64,000 bases of DNA from Paraburkholderia silvatlantica (GCF_003096715.1 NZ_QEOL01000025.1:62001-126000), one strand, 5' to 3'. Shown: positions 42,859-51,976, numbered from the stretch's first letter. Notes: generated by a model not told the origin, from the letters alone. Translations and numbers: made by a program.

Positions 42859-43728
42859 TTAGTTCGATGCCGCGCCGAGCGCACGGGCGATGTCGTCGTC
42901 GGTTGGCTCGCCGACGTTGTATTGCTTCAGGAGCGCCTGGTATTCGCCCGCCTGTTTCATCGATGCGAACGCGCTCTTCAATTGCCCGAGCAGCGCATCA
43001 TTGCCCTTCTTCACGCCAAGACCGATCACCACGGGATAGAGCTGGGTGGTCGACGTGATCGTCACGCGTCCGGCGAGTTTGTTGACGGTCATCTGGGCGA
43101 CCGCCGAGTCTTCGAACTGCGCGTCGACCGCGTGCGCCAGCACGGCCTGAGCCGCTTCCGGCGAGGTCTCGAACTCGCGCACGTCGATCGCGCCGCGGCC
43201 GGCGGGGATACAGTCTTGCTTCGACACATCGTTGAGTTTCGGAATCCACGATGCTCCCTTGATGGAACTCACGCGTTTGCCGCACAGGTCTTCGGGCTTT
43301 TTCGGCGCGAAGCCGGAGTGGCTCAGGGCGAGCAGCGAGCCGCCGGTCTTCAGGTACGGGACGAAGTCGATCTGTCTGGCGCGTTCCGGCGTCACGTACA
43401 ACGCGGACGCGATCACATCGAAGCGGCTCGCGTTGACGCCGAGGATCAAGTTGGCGAAGCGCGTATCGACGAAGCCCGGCTGGAGCTTGAGATGCCCGGC
43501 GAGCTTCGTCATGAAGGCGGGATCGAAACCAGCGGGCGCCGCGCCCTCCATGTAGTCGTAGGGCGGATACGTCAGATCCGCGCCGATGGTCAGCTTGCCG
43601 GCCGTCACGGTCGGCAGCGCGCTCGCGGCGAACGCGTGGGCCGTGCCGCACAGCGCGAGCACGGCGGCGCACTTCGAAATGCGCGGCAGACAGGACAGGA
43701 CGGATTTCAGATCAAGATAGGCTTGCAT
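42859..43728 (-). CDS. family 3 substrate-binding protein of the fused ABC transporter
   Basis: A 289-residue periplasmic binding protein. The signal peptide region runs to TAHAFAA near residue 35. The mature part has TVTAGKLTIGADLTYPPYDYMEGAAPAGFDPAFMTKLAGHL, LGVNASRFDVIASALYVTPERARQIDFVPYLKTGG and RVSSIKGASWIPKL. Cys residues at DLCGK and DCIPAG could form a disulfide. It is the first gene of the operon, downstream of two tandem operator-like repeats. The ligand is unknown; the enzymes nearby suggest an amino acid or an acylated amino-acid derivative. Confidence 0.9.
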   Translation of the reverse strand: MQAYLDLKSVLSCLPRISKCAAVLALCGTAHAFAASALPTVTAGKLTIGADLTYPPYDYMEGAAPAGFDPAFMTKLAGHLKLQPGFVDTRFANLILGVNASRFDVIASALYVTPERARQIDFVPYLKTGGSLLALSHSGFAPKKPEDLCGKRVSSIKGASWIPKLNDVSKQDCIPAGRGAIDVREFETSPEAAQAVLAHAVDAQFEDSAVAQMTVNKLAGRVTITSTTQLYPVVIGLGVKKGNDALLGQLKSAFASMKQAGEYQALLKQYNVGEPTDDDIARALGAASN

Positions 43729-43763
43729 AGCGGTCTCGCTCGTCTGTGTTGGGCAGAAGATTT

Positions 43764-43798
43764 ATTGTTCAACAATATTAAATAAATTGTTCAACAAT
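43764..43798. promoter_or_regulatory. two tandem GntR-type operators
   Basis: ATTGTTCAACAAT occurs twice, at 43764-43776 and 43786-43798, exactly 22 bases (two helical turns) apart. Each copy is itself a dyad with six-base arms, ATTGTT/AACAAT. They stand 36-70 bases before the binding-protein start. A TAATAT that could be the -10 lies between them on the - strand, so binding would block transcription. Confidence 0.7.
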
Positions 43799-44290
43799 GC
43801 TCCGCTATAAAGCATTATGCGTGCCAACGAACTAGCGAAACGGACGAATATCGTCTGGGAAGCCGATCGGTCGGGGCGAGGCGCGATATCGAGCCGGATT
43901 GTCGAACAGCGGCGCAATCGTTGTTAATGCACCAGCTTTGCGCATCGCCGTGCAAGCTGGACGAATGCGTCCAGTAACGGTGCAAGATGTGACGAGAAAT
44001 GGCGCACGTCTGGCCGTCGAATCGCCAGGTCAGCCTCCCACCCGCAATGTCGGCGTTATGCGAATCGACGTCGAGCCGTAGCGCGAAAAGTCATCGCTGG
44101 CGACCGCCGCAGGCGCGTCGATATGCTCCGTAGCCGCGCTTCTCAGATGAGTTTTCGCGAACGCAGGCATCGGAATATGTCACTTGTCGACCCATTTGTG
44201 GCTGCTTACGATCGATTTGACTAGTCGCGGTGGGAGCGCTCGGCATGGCCGACGCGGGCCCGGTCTCTTCTCTATCGGCAAGTGCCCAGC
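43799..44290. other. divergent intergenic region, no intact gene
   Basis: About 490 bases between the ABC operon and the MFS gene. A short + strand frame (43899-44081) ends with PVTVQDVTRNGARLAVESPG, faintly like a PilZ-domain start, but it is too short and lacks a start site. Otherwise I see no gene, tRNA or repeat. Confidence 0.3.
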
Positions 44291-45526
44291 ATGATCGACC
44301 CCAATAAAAGCAGACGCGCCAGCCTCGCGGTATTCACACTGCTTTATCTCGGCTATTGCATCTCGTACATCGATCGCTCGGCGATCGCGCTCTCGCTCGT
44401 CGCCATCGGCAAGGAGTTCCATGTCGGTTCGGCCGCACTCGGCGTCGTCATGAGCACGTTCTATATCAGCTATGCCGCCATGCAGATTCCCGGTGGCTGG
44501 ATCGCCGACCGCTGGGGCAGCAAGAAGGTCATTGTGGTCTCGGTGGCGTTCTGGTCCGTGTTCACGCTGATGACCGGTCTCGCGTGGTCGCTCGCCTCGC
44601 TGATCGCAATCCGCTTTATTTTCGGTCTCGGCGAGGGCGGTTATCCCGGCGCGGCGGTCAAGGGCGTGACAGAGTCGTGTGCGCGCGCCGATCGCCCGAA
44701 GATGTCCGCATTCCTGATGTCGTCGAACTATGTCGGCAGTTTCATCGCGCCGCTGGCCATTGCGCCCCTCATCCTGTATCTCGGCTGGCGACATGCGTTT
44801 GTCGTTGCAGGCTGCGCCGGTCTCGCGTTCGCACTCTTTTATCTGTTCGCGGTAAAGGACACGCACCAGAACCGCGATGCGGCTGGCCGGTCCGCGCGCA
44901 TCGACGGCGCGGCAACGCGCGCGCTCCTCAAGATGCCGCTCATGTGGAAGATTCTGCTGACCTGGTTCGGCATGGGCGTCGTCAACAAAGGACTCGATGC
45001 GTGGATGCCCGCGTATCTCCTGACCGAGCGACATCTCGATCTCAAGGCAGTCGGCATGCTCACGCCGCTGCCGTTCGTGGCGGCGAGCATCTCGACGGCG
45101 CTCGGCGGCTGGATTCTTACGCGCTGGTTCGATGGCCGTGAGAAATGGCTGATGGCCGCGTGCTGTGCGATCTCCGGCTTTTTCCTCTACGAGATGTACA
45201 CGGCCGAAACGGTGGCGGGCGTGATTGCCTGTCAGTCGATCGTTTATTTCTTCAAGTCATTCGTCTTTGCAGGCGTCTTTGCGCTGCCGGCAAGATTCCT
45301 GCCGCAAAAGCTCATCGGCACGGGCGCGGGCATGGTGAACTTCGGCGGGCAGGTCGCGGGATTCGTTGCGCCCGCAATCATCGGTCTGCTGGTGTCGGTG
45401 ACGGGCAACTACAACGCCGTGTTCGGCTTCCTGATCGCGGCGACGGCGTTCGCTCTCCTCACTAGTCTGTCGATCCGTCTGTCGCCCGAAGCCGACGCGC
45501 GCCTGGGCGCTGCCGGCGAGGTTTGA
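44291..45526 (+). CDS. MFS transporter (anion:cation symporter type)
   Basis: A 411-residue carrier with 12 membrane segments. The ATG at 44291 is used; a GTG three codons earlier also is in frame. Helix 1 carries GYCISYIDRSAIALSL, loop 2-3 reads GGWIADRWGSKKVIVVS, and helix 4-5 has RFIFGLGEGGYPGAAVKGVTES, all usual in the ACS family (hexuronate, galactonate, tartrate and related carriers). It heads a + strand run with a LysR regulator, an amidase and D-serine dehydratase, so it probably imports a compound those enzymes use. Confidence 0.87.
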   Translation: MIDPNKSRRASLAVFTLLYLGYCISYIDRSAIALSLVAIGKEFHVGSAALGVVMSTFYISYAAMQIPGGWIADRWGSKKVIVVSVAFWSVFTLMTGLAWSLASLIAIRFIFGLGEGGYPGAAVKGVTESCARADRPKMSAFLMSSNYVGSFIAPLAIAPLILYLGWRHAFVVAGCAGLAFALFYLFAVKDTHQNRDAAGRSARIDGAATRALLKMPLMWKILLTWFGMGVVNKGLDAWMPAYLLTERHLDLKAVGMLTPLPFVAASISTALGGWILTRWFDGREKWLMAACCAISGFFLYEMYTAETVAGVIACQSIVYFFKSFVFAGVFALPARFLPQKLIGTGAGMVNFGGQVAGFVAPAIIGLLVSVTGNYNAVFGFLIAATAFALLTSLSIRLSPEADARLGAAGEV

Positions 45527-45555
45527 CCGCGTCACCGGCCGAACAGGCGCTATGA

Positions 45556-45573
45556 TGGAACACTCCGTTTCCA
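45556..45573. promoter_or_regulatory. possible LysR site just before the lysR start
   Basis: TGGAA and TTCCA arms are separated by eight bases, 11 bases before the ATG of the LysR gene. A wider pair GATGGA/TCCATC (45554-45559 and 45578-45583) surrounds it. Autoregulation is possible, but the evidence is only symmetry. Confidence 0.3.
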
Positions 45574-45583
45574 CCGATCCATC

Positions 45584-46498
45584 ATGAGCGCCCGCATTCT
45601 TCAGGAAGCTGCCGTCCGTTACTTCCTCGAAGTCGTCAACACCGGCTCCGTTGCCGATGCCGCCAATCGCCTGAACGTCGTGCCATCCGCCGTGAGCCGC
45701 CAGATTGCGCGGCTCGAGAGCGAGCTTGGCACGCCGCTTTTCGTGCGGCAATCGCGCGGCATGGTGCCGAGCAAAGCGGGCGAAATGCTTGCCGCGTATG
45801 CGCGCCGCTCGCAACTCGACGCCGAACAGATTTCGCTGGAAATCGATGAGCTTCGCGGCGAGGCCGAGCGCACGATCCGTATCGCGTGCACGGAGGGATT
45901 CGCAGCCACGTTCCTGCCGCGCGCGATGGCGGACTTTCGACGAACGGTTGCGCCCGCATCGTTCGACGTCGTCGTCGATACGGCCGCCAACGTCACGCAG
46001 CGCGTGCGCGAAGCCGAATGTGACATCGGCCTCACGTTCAGCTTCGGGCCCGAGAAGGATATTCAGGTGGCGTTTTCCGCGCCATCGCCCATCTTCGCGA
46101 TCGTCGCCTCGTCTCATCCTCTCGCGCAGTCCGGGCAGGTGTCGTTCCGTGAATTGCTGGCATATCCGCTGGCGCTGCCGGGCGTTCATTCGACGCTACA
46201 CAAGCTGATCGATATCTATTGCAGCCGCGAAGGCGTCGCGTGCAAGAGCGTGCTCAGCAGCGCGACGCTCGAAACGCTGCTCGGCTTCACACTGGCCAGC
46301 GATGCCGTCACGTTCGGCGGCGAGCTCTTTGCGCGCCCGCATCTCGCGTCCGGCGAACTCGTTGCGTTGCCCGTGCCGGAGCTCACGGCGAGCGAACGCA
46401 CCATTGAGATCCAGACGCTGGCGCGGCGTGCGCTGCCGCCGCTTCTGCAGTCGTTCATCGAACGTATGAGCCACGAACTTTCGCCGCGCACGCGTTGA
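45584..46498 (+). CDS. LysR-type regulator of the amidase/D-serine dehydratase module
   Basis: A 304-residue regulator. The winged helix is RYFLEVVNTGSVADAANRLNVVPSAVSRQIARLESELGTPLFVRQSRGMVPSKAG. The effector domain starts ERTIRIACTEGFAATFLPRAMADF and includes ECDIGLTFSFGPEKDI. It lies between the carrier and the two enzymes on the same strand. Regulation of those genes is inferred from position. Confidence 0.88.
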   Translation: MSARILQEAAVRYFLEVVNTGSVADAANRLNVVPSAVSRQIARLESELGTPLFVRQSRGMVPSKAGEMLAAYARRSQLDAEQISLEIDELRGEAERTIRIACTEGFAATFLPRAMADFRRTVAPASFDVVVDTAANVTQRVREAECDIGLTFSFGPEKDIQVAFSAPSPIFAIVASSHPLAQSGQVSFRELLAYPLALPGVHSTLHKLIDIYCSREGVACKSVLSSATLETLLGFTLASDAVTFGGELFARPHLASGELVALPVPELTASERTIEIQTLARRALPPLLQSFIERMSHELSPRTR

Positions 46499-46504
46499 TC
46501 AAAA

Positions 46505-46514
46505 GTGAATTCAC
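46505..46514. promoter_or_regulatory. 10-bp palindrome upstream of the amidase
   Basis: GTGAATTCAC lies 84 bases before the amidase start, in the only gap (46499-46597) between the LysR gene and the enzyme genes. It could be part of a regulator site; symmetry alone supports it. Confidence 0.25.
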
Positions 46515-46597
46515 GTTTCGATAATCGTCACTAGCGGCCGCTTTTCTCGTCGTCTACATTGAGCGCACTCTCGTACTACCGCTGAAAGGATGGCCCG

Positions 46598-48127
46598 ATG
46601 AACGATCGTCGCGAACTCACCCGTCATAGTGCCGTCGCGCTGCGCGCGCTCTTGCAGACGCGTGAAATTTCCGCCGTCGAATTGCTCGATGCCTGTATCG
46701 AGCGAATCGAAACCTTCAATCCGTATGTCAACGCCATCACGGCGACGAGCTTCGAACGCGCGCGTATCGAAGCCCGTGCCGCCGATGCCGCGCTCGCACG
46801 CGGCGATGCCGTCGGCGCGTTGCACGGCTTGCCTATCGGCATCAAGGACCTCGAAGAGACCGAAGGCATTCTGACCACGTATGGCTCGCCGCTCTATCGC
46901 GCGAACGTACCGGCGCACGACAACACGCTGGTGCGTCGACTGCGCGCGGCGGGTGCGATCGTCGTCGGCAAGACCAATGTGCCGGAAATGGGCGCGGGCG
47001 CGAACAGTTTCAATCCCGTGTGGGGCGCGACGGGCAATCCGTTCGATCCGCGCCTGAATGCGGGTGGCTCGTCGGGCGGCTCGGCTGCCGCGCTAGCGCT
47101 CGACATGGTGCCGCTCGCCAGCGGGTCCGACACCGGCGGCTCGCTGCGTATTCCCGCGGCCAAATGTGGTGTGGTCGGTTTGCGCACCTCGCCGGGACTC
47201 GTGCCGAGCGACCGCAAGCCGCTCGGCTGGACTCCGATTGCGGTGGTGGGGCCGATGGGCCGCAACGTGGAGGACACCTGGCTGCAACTTGCGGCGACGG
47301 CCGGGCAGTCGGGCAGCGATCCGCTCGGCTATCCGTTCGCGATGAATCCGACGATGGCGGGCCGCGCGCCCACGCAACTGTCGAAACTGCGCGTCGGCTA
47401 CACGGAGGATTTCGGCGTCTGCGAAGTCGATGACGACATCCGCGCCGTGTTCCGCCGCAAGATCGACTTTCTGCGCCACGAGGTAGCCGTTTGCGAACCG
47501 GTCGAAGTGGACTTCGACGGCGCGCATCGCTGCTTCGACGTATTGCGCGCGGAGGCCTTCGTCGCGGGCCTGCAAAAGGCCTACGAGACCGATCCGGATT
47601 TGCTCGGGCCGAATCCTCGTGCGAACTACGAGATGGGTATCGGCTTGGGTCTCGCGGATTGCGTGCGTGCCCATGCCGACCAGACGCGTTTGTTCCGCCG
47701 TTTCCAGACGCTGTTTCACCGCTACGACGTGATTCTCTCGCCGACGACGCCCGTTTCGCCGTTCCCGTGGACGCAGCCGTATCTGAAATCGGTCAACGGC
47801 GTCGCGCTGGAAAACTACTATCGCTGGCTGTCGCTCACGTACGTCGTGACGCTCGCGACGAATCCGGCGTTATCGCTGCCGTGCGGCGTCGATCATCGCG
47901 GCATGCCATTCGGCTTGCAGATGATCGGTGCGTTCCGTGGCGATCTCGCGCTGCTCGATGCAGCGCGCGCGTTCGAGACGTTCTTTGAGTCGTCCGACGA
48001 AACGCGACGTCCGATCCCCGATGCCGCGAGGCTGCGCGCATCGGATGTCGACCTGAAATCCCTCGTGACGCACCCGCCTGTGCTCGATGCCGTGTCATCT
48101 CCGAACATCTCTGCTTCTGCTGTCTGA
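46598..48127 (+). CDS. amidase-signature (AS) family amidase
   Basis: A 509-residue amidohydrolase with the Ser-cisSer-Lys triad: K83 in GLPIGIKDLEETEG, S158 in AGGSSGGSAAA and nucleophile S182 in GSDTGGSLRIPAA. Length is usual for the family. AAGGA precedes the ATG. It hydrolyses an amide bond; the substrate is not given by the sequence. The gene ends eight bases before D-serine dehydratase, so release of D-serine (or another amino acid) from an amide or N-acyl form is a fair guess. Confidence 0.92.
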   Translation: MNDRRELTRHSAVALRALLQTREISAVELLDACIERIETFNPYVNAITATSFERARIEARAADAALARGDAVGALHGLPIGIKDLEETEGILTTYGSPLYRANVPAHDNTLVRRLRAAGAIVVGKTNVPEMGAGANSFNPVWGATGNPFDPRLNAGGSSGGSAAALALDMVPLASGSDTGGSLRIPAAKCGVVGLRTSPGLVPSDRKPLGWTPIAVVGPMGRNVEDTWLQLAATAGQSGSDPLGYPFAMNPTMAGRAPTQLSKLRVGYTEDFGVCEVDDDIRAVFRRKIDFLRHEVAVCEPVEVDFDGAHRCFDVLRAEAFVAGLQKAYETDPDLLGPNPRANYEMGIGLGLADCVRAHADQTRLFRRFQTLFHRYDVILSPTTPVSPFPWTQPYLKSVNGVALENYYRWLSLTYVVTLATNPALSLPCGVDHRGMPFGLQMIGAFRGDLALLDAARAFETFFESSDETRRPIPDAARLRASDVDLKSLVTHPPVLDAVSSPNISASAV

Positions 48128-48134
48128 CCTGAAC

Positions 48135-49496
48135 ATGATCGATTCGATTTACGGCAAGCCGCTCGACGTGTGGCTTCGCGACTACCCGCTCCTGCGTCCG
48201 CTCATGGCGCTCGAGCCTGTCGAGTGGTTCAACCCCGCCGTCGCGCCGTTGGCCGAAGCCCGCCGCGACATTGCGCTCGATGCGGCGCATATCGCCGATG
48301 CGAGCCAGCGCCTGCAACGATTCGCGCCGCTTCTCGCGGATTGCTTTGCCGATGTGCGCGAGGCAGGCGGCATCATCGAATCGCCCTTGACGGATGTGCC
48401 CGCGTTCGCGCAGGCGTTGAGCCAGCGTTACGAGGTCGAAACACCGCGGAGATTGCTGCTCAAACAGGACAGTCATCTGCCGATTTCCGGTTCGATCAAG
48501 GCGCGCGGCGGCATCTACGAAGTGCTTTTTCATGCGGAGCAACTCGCAATGCGTCATGGCCTGCTCAAGGAGGGCGACGATTACCGCGTGCTCGCCAGCG
48601 AAGCATGCCGCGCGCTCTTTCGCGAGCACAGCATCGCAGTGGGATCGACCGGCAATCTCGGCATGTCGATCGGCATCGCGAGCGCAACGCTCGGCTTCAC
48701 GACGACCGTGCATATGTCCGCCGACGCGCGCCAATGGAAGAAGGATCGCCTGCGCGCGCACGGCGTGACGGTCGTAGAGTACGCGGGCGATTACGGCGAA
48801 GCGATTGAAAGCGGCCGGCGTCTTGCCGGTAACGATCCGATGTGTCACTTCGTTGACGACGAAAATTCGACGACGCTCTTCCTCGGCTACGCGGTCGCGG
48901 GTGAGCGCCTGAAGCGTCAGCTCGAAGCCGCGAATGTGCGCGTGGATGCGGCGCATCCGCTCTTCGTGTATCTGCCGTGTGGCGTGGGCGGCGGGCCCGG
49001 GGGCGTCGCGTTCGGCTTGAAGCTCGCGTTCGGCGATGCTGTGCATTGTGTTTTTGCGGAACCGACTCATTCGCCGTGCATGTTGATGGGCGTGCTGACC
49101 GGCTTGCACGAACAGCTTGCCGTGCAGGACTTCGGCATCGACAACGTGACGGCTGCCGATGGTCTCGCGGTCGGACGCCCTTCCGGTTTTGTCGGCCGTG
49201 CGATGCAAAGGATGATCGATGGCTACTACACCGTCGAGGACAACGAACTCTATGCGATGCTCGCGCTGATGGCGCAAACGCAGGACATCCGGCTGGAGCC
49301 GTCGGCGCTTGCCGGGGCACCGGGTTTCGCGCGGGTGTCGAGGGAGCAGCAAGGTTATCGCGCGCGCATGCGTCTCGACGATGAAGTCATGTCCGATGCG
49401 ACGCACGTCATCTGGGCAACGGGCGGGGGCATGGTGCCGGAAGCGGAGATGAGCGTATATCTGGAGACGGGGCGGCAGGCACTCGCTGGATCCTGA
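48135..49496 (+). CDS. dsdA: D-serine ammonia-lyase (dehydratase)
   Basis: A 453-residue PLP enzyme that turns D-serine into pyruvate and ammonia. The family start is MIDSIYGKPLDVWLRDYPLL. The PLP Lys is K122 in PISGSIKARGG, the phosphate site is PCGVGGGPGG, and VGSTGNLGMSIGIASATLGF plus CHFVDDENSTTLFLGYAVAG are clear DsdA blocks. The ATG at 48135 is eight bases after the amidase stop; an earlier in-frame ATG lies inside the amidase. No DsdC/DsdX pair is adjacent, but the LysR and MFS genes upstream may fill those roles. Confidence 0.93.
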   Translation: MIDSIYGKPLDVWLRDYPLLRPLMALEPVEWFNPAVAPLAEARRDIALDAAHIADASQRLQRFAPLLADCFADVREAGGIIESPLTDVPAFAQALSQRYEVETPRRLLLKQDSHLPISGSIKARGGIYEVLFHAEQLAMRHGLLKEGDDYRVLASEACRALFREHSIAVGSTGNLGMSIGIASATLGFTTTVHMSADARQWKKDRLRAHGVTVVEYAGDYGEAIESGRRLAGNDPMCHFVDDENSTTLFLGYAVAGERLKRQLEAANVRVDAAHPLFVYLPCGVGGGPGGVAFGLKLAFGDAVHCVFAEPTHSPCMLMGVLTGLHEQLAVQDFGIDNVTAADGLAVGRPSGFVGRAMQRMIDGYYTVEDNELYAMLALMAQTQDIRLEPSALAGAPGFARVSREQQGYRARMRLDDEVMSDATHVIWATGGGMVPEAEMSVYLETGRQALAGS

Positions 49497-49670
49497 TTAC
49501 GGCTTCGAGGTCGTAAGCGGACGAATCTGGATTCGGAGGCGCATGCCTGATCCGAAGCCGACGAGAACGGAACTGTCTTCACGGTAAAAATACCTCGCGT
49601 CGCGACTTAGCGATGGTGGTGCCCCGGTGCCCCGCTCCGACCGACGTCTGCCAGGCGCCCAAAGTTAACT

Positions 49671-49706
49671 TGTAGATTTCGCTACATAAAAGTAGCATCA
49701 TCTACA
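49671..49706. promoter_or_regulatory. 36-bp nested dyad operator over the chrB start codon
   Basis: TGTAGA (49671-49676) and TCTACA (49701-49706) are exact inverted copies, and inside them GCTAC (49681-49685) and GTAGC (49692-49696) are another exact pair, all around one centre. The last base is the A of the chrB ATG. TTGTAG (49670-49675) and TAGCAT (49693-49698), 17 bases apart, could be -35/-10, giving a message with almost no leader. ChrB proteins repress their own operon until chromate is present, so this is the probable ChrB site. Confidence 0.65.
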
Positions 49707-50686
49707 TGAACATACTGCTGAGCTGGTCACTGCTTGTTTTGACGCTCCCCACCGAGAACGCGACGGCGCGCATGCGCTTCTGGCGCGCACTCAAGGCGCG
49801 GGGCTGCGCCGTTCTGCGCGACGGCATCTACCTGTTGCCGTACTCGGAAGAGCGCGAGAGCGTGCTGCGCGAGCTTTCGGCCGCCATTGGCGAAAGCGGC
49901 GGTACCGCGCACCTGCTGCGCGCGCCCAGCCTGGACGCGTCGCAGGAGGCCGAATTTTGCGCGCTATTCGATCGCGCCGACGAATACGACAGCCTCATCC
50001 GCACGCTCGCCGATGCCCGCAAAACGGTTTCCGGTCAGTCCGCCGCCGAAGTCACGAAGGTATTGAGGCGCCTGCGCAAGGATTACGAGACCATCGTCGC
50101 CGTCGACTTCTTCCCGGGCGAGGCGGCCACGCGCGCTGAGGCGGCCTGGCAGGATTTTGTGGCGCACGTGGACACGGTGCTCTCGCCTGGCGAGCCGCAC
50201 GCGGCAAACCGCGCAATCCGATCGCTGTCCGTCGATGACTATCAAGGGCGGATTTGGGCGACCCGCAGGCGCCTGTGGGTTGACCGTGTGGCAAGTGCGT
50301 GGCTGATCCGCCGGTTCATTGACCGCGACGCGAGCTTTATATGGTTGACGTCGCCCGACGCCTGCCCGGCCAACGCACTCGGCTTCGATTTCGACGGTGC
50401 CGCCTTTACTCATGTCGGCGAGCGCGTCACGTTCGAGGTGCTGCTGGCAAGCTTCGGTCTGGACAGCGATCCGGCGCTTCTGCGGCTCGGCGCAATGGTT
50501 CACGCGCTCGACGTAGGCGGCGCGAGCGTGCCGGAAGCCATCGGGTTCGAAGCGATCATGGCAGGCACCCGCGAACGTGCGGACGACGACGACCAATTGC
50601 TCGGCGGCATGAGCCCGGTGCTCGATGCGATGTACGCGCACTTCTCTGCCAGCGAAAGAAGCCGTGCTACGGGGATGCTCCCATGA
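49706..50686 (+). CDS. chrB: chromate resistance regulator ChrB
   Basis: A 326-residue protein with the two ChrB parts. The N-terminal domain is WSLLVLTLPTENATARMRFWRALKARGCAVLRDGIYLLPYSEE, DNA-binding-like. The C-terminal domain is WATRRRLWVDRVASAWLIRRFIDRDASFIWL and GFDFDGAAFTHVGERVTFEVLLASFGL, with His and Asp residues of the chromate-sensing region. It precedes chrA with an ATGA overlap. In Ochrobactrum and Cupriavidus-type systems ChrB is the chromate-responsive repressor. The start codon is part of the operator-like dyad. Confidence 0.92.
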   Translation: MNILLSWSLLVLTLPTENATARMRFWRALKARGCAVLRDGIYLLPYSEERESVLRELSAAIGESGGTAHLLRAPSLDASQEAEFCALFDRADEYDSLIRTLADARKTVSGQSAAEVTKVLRRLRKDYETIVAVDFFPGEAATRAEAAWQDFVAHVDTVLSPGEPHAANRAIRSLSVDDYQGRIWATRRRLWVDRVASAWLIRRFIDRDASFIWLTSPDACPANALGFDFDGAAFTHVGERVTFEVLLASFGLDSDPALLRLGAMVHALDVGGASVPEAIGFEAIMAGTRERADDDDQLLGGMSPVLDAMYAHFSASERSRATGMLP

Positions 50687-51867
50687 GCACAACAGCCGCG
50701 CACGGGCCCGGCTACACGCTTGGCCAGATGGCGCTTTACATGCTGAAGCTCGGCACAGTCGGGTTCGGCGGACCGGTTGCGCTTGTCGGCTACATGCGCC
50801 GCGATCTGGTCGAGCGGCGCGGCTGGATTACGGAAGCGGACTACCGCGAAGGTCTGGCGCTGGCGCAGATGATGCCCGGCCCGCTTGCCGCGCAGCTTGG
50901 CATCTATCTCGGCTTCGTGCACTACCGTCTTCTGGGCGCGACGGTCGCAGGACTCGCCTTCGTGCTGCCATCGTTCCTCATGGTCGTCGCGCTGGGCTGG
51001 GCCTACGCGCATTTCGGCGGTCTATCGTGGATGCAGGCGGTCTTCTACGGCGTCGGGGCTGCCGTGGTCGGCATCATTGCGATGAGCGCGTACAAGCTGA
51101 CGACGAAGACGCTCGGAACGGACCGGCTGCTTTGGGCCGTCTTTCTCACCCTCGCGGTCGTGACGATTGCCACGGAGTCCGAAATAGCGTGGCTTTTCAT
51201 CGCGGGTGGCGTGGTCAACTGGCTGCGCCGCTCGCCGCCCCGGTGGCTCACTCATGGCGGGCTCAACGCATTGGTCGTGACGCAGGCGCCCGCGCACGCG
51301 GGCGTCTTCAGCGGACTGGATCTTCCACTGCTCGGCCAGATTGGTCTCTTCTTCACGAAGGCGGGTGCATTCGTGTTCGGCTCGGGCCTCGCCATCGTGC
51401 CGTTTCTGTACGGCGGCGTCGTGACCGGGCACCACTGGCTCAACGACAAACAGTTCGTCGACGCGGTTGCCGTTGCGATGATCACACCGGGGCCGGTCGT
51501 CATCACCGTGGGTTTCATCGGCTATCTGGTTGCGGGGCTGGCCGGCGCCTGCGTCGCCGCGCTCGGCACGTTTCTGCCGTGCTACCTGTTTACCGTGCTG
51601 CCTGCACCGTACTTCAAGAAATACGGGCGGCTTCCTGCCGTGAAGGCGTTTGTCGACGGCATTACCGCTGCGGCCGTGGGGGCGATTACCGGTTCTGTCG
51701 TCGTCATCGCAAGGCGTTCGGTCATCGACTGGCCGACTGCCCTGATCGCGCTCGTAACCGTGCTGCTGCTGTGGCGCTTCAGGAAACTTCCAGAGCCCGT
51801 GATCGTCGTCGCAGCGGGCCTGATTGGCGTCGTTCTTTATCCGCTGCTCCATTTGCACGCAGGTTAA
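50683..51867 (+). CDS. chrA: chromate efflux transporter ChrA
   Basis: A 394-residue CHR-family carrier with two homologous halves. The first begins LYMLKLGTVGFGGPVALVGYMRRDLVERRGWITEADYREGLALAQMMPGPLAAQLGIYLG. The second repeats the pattern in LFFTKAGAFVFGSGLAIVPFLYGGV and AVAVAMITPGPVVITVGFIGYLVAG. The ATG at 50683 overlaps the chrB stop. The protein expels chromate from the cytoplasm. Length and both motifs are complete. Confidence 0.94.
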   Translation: MSTTAAHGPGYTLGQMALYMLKLGTVGFGGPVALVGYMRRDLVERRGWITEADYREGLALAQMMPGPLAAQLGIYLGFVHYRLLGATVAGLAFVLPSFLMVVALGWAYAHFGGLSWMQAVFYGVGAAVVGIIAMSAYKLTTKTLGTDRLLWAVFLTLAVVTIATESEIAWLFIAGGVVNWLRRSPPRWLTHGGLNALVVTQAPAHAGVFSGLDLPLLGQIGLFFTKAGAFVFGSGLAIVPFLYGGVVTGHHWLNDKQFVDAVAVAMITPGPVVITVGFIGYLVAGLAGACVAALGTFLPCYLFTVLPAPYFKKYGRLPAVKAFVDGITAAAVGAITGSVVVIARRSVIDWPTALIALVTVLLLWRFRKLPEPVIVVAAGLIGVVLYPLLHLHAG

Positions 51868-51976
51868 CGCGACGCGTGCGGCCTTCAGGCGGCGATGCCG
51901 TCACGCGCAGCGGTCTGACGCTCGACCGCACGACGCACGCGCGGCGCAACGTCGAGGCGTAAATCAGGGTAATGCG

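Noticed and set aside
43899..44081. 60-residue frame faintly like a PilZ domain
   Set aside because: Lacks the RxxxR motif and a ribosome site; the resemblance is limited to about ten residues.
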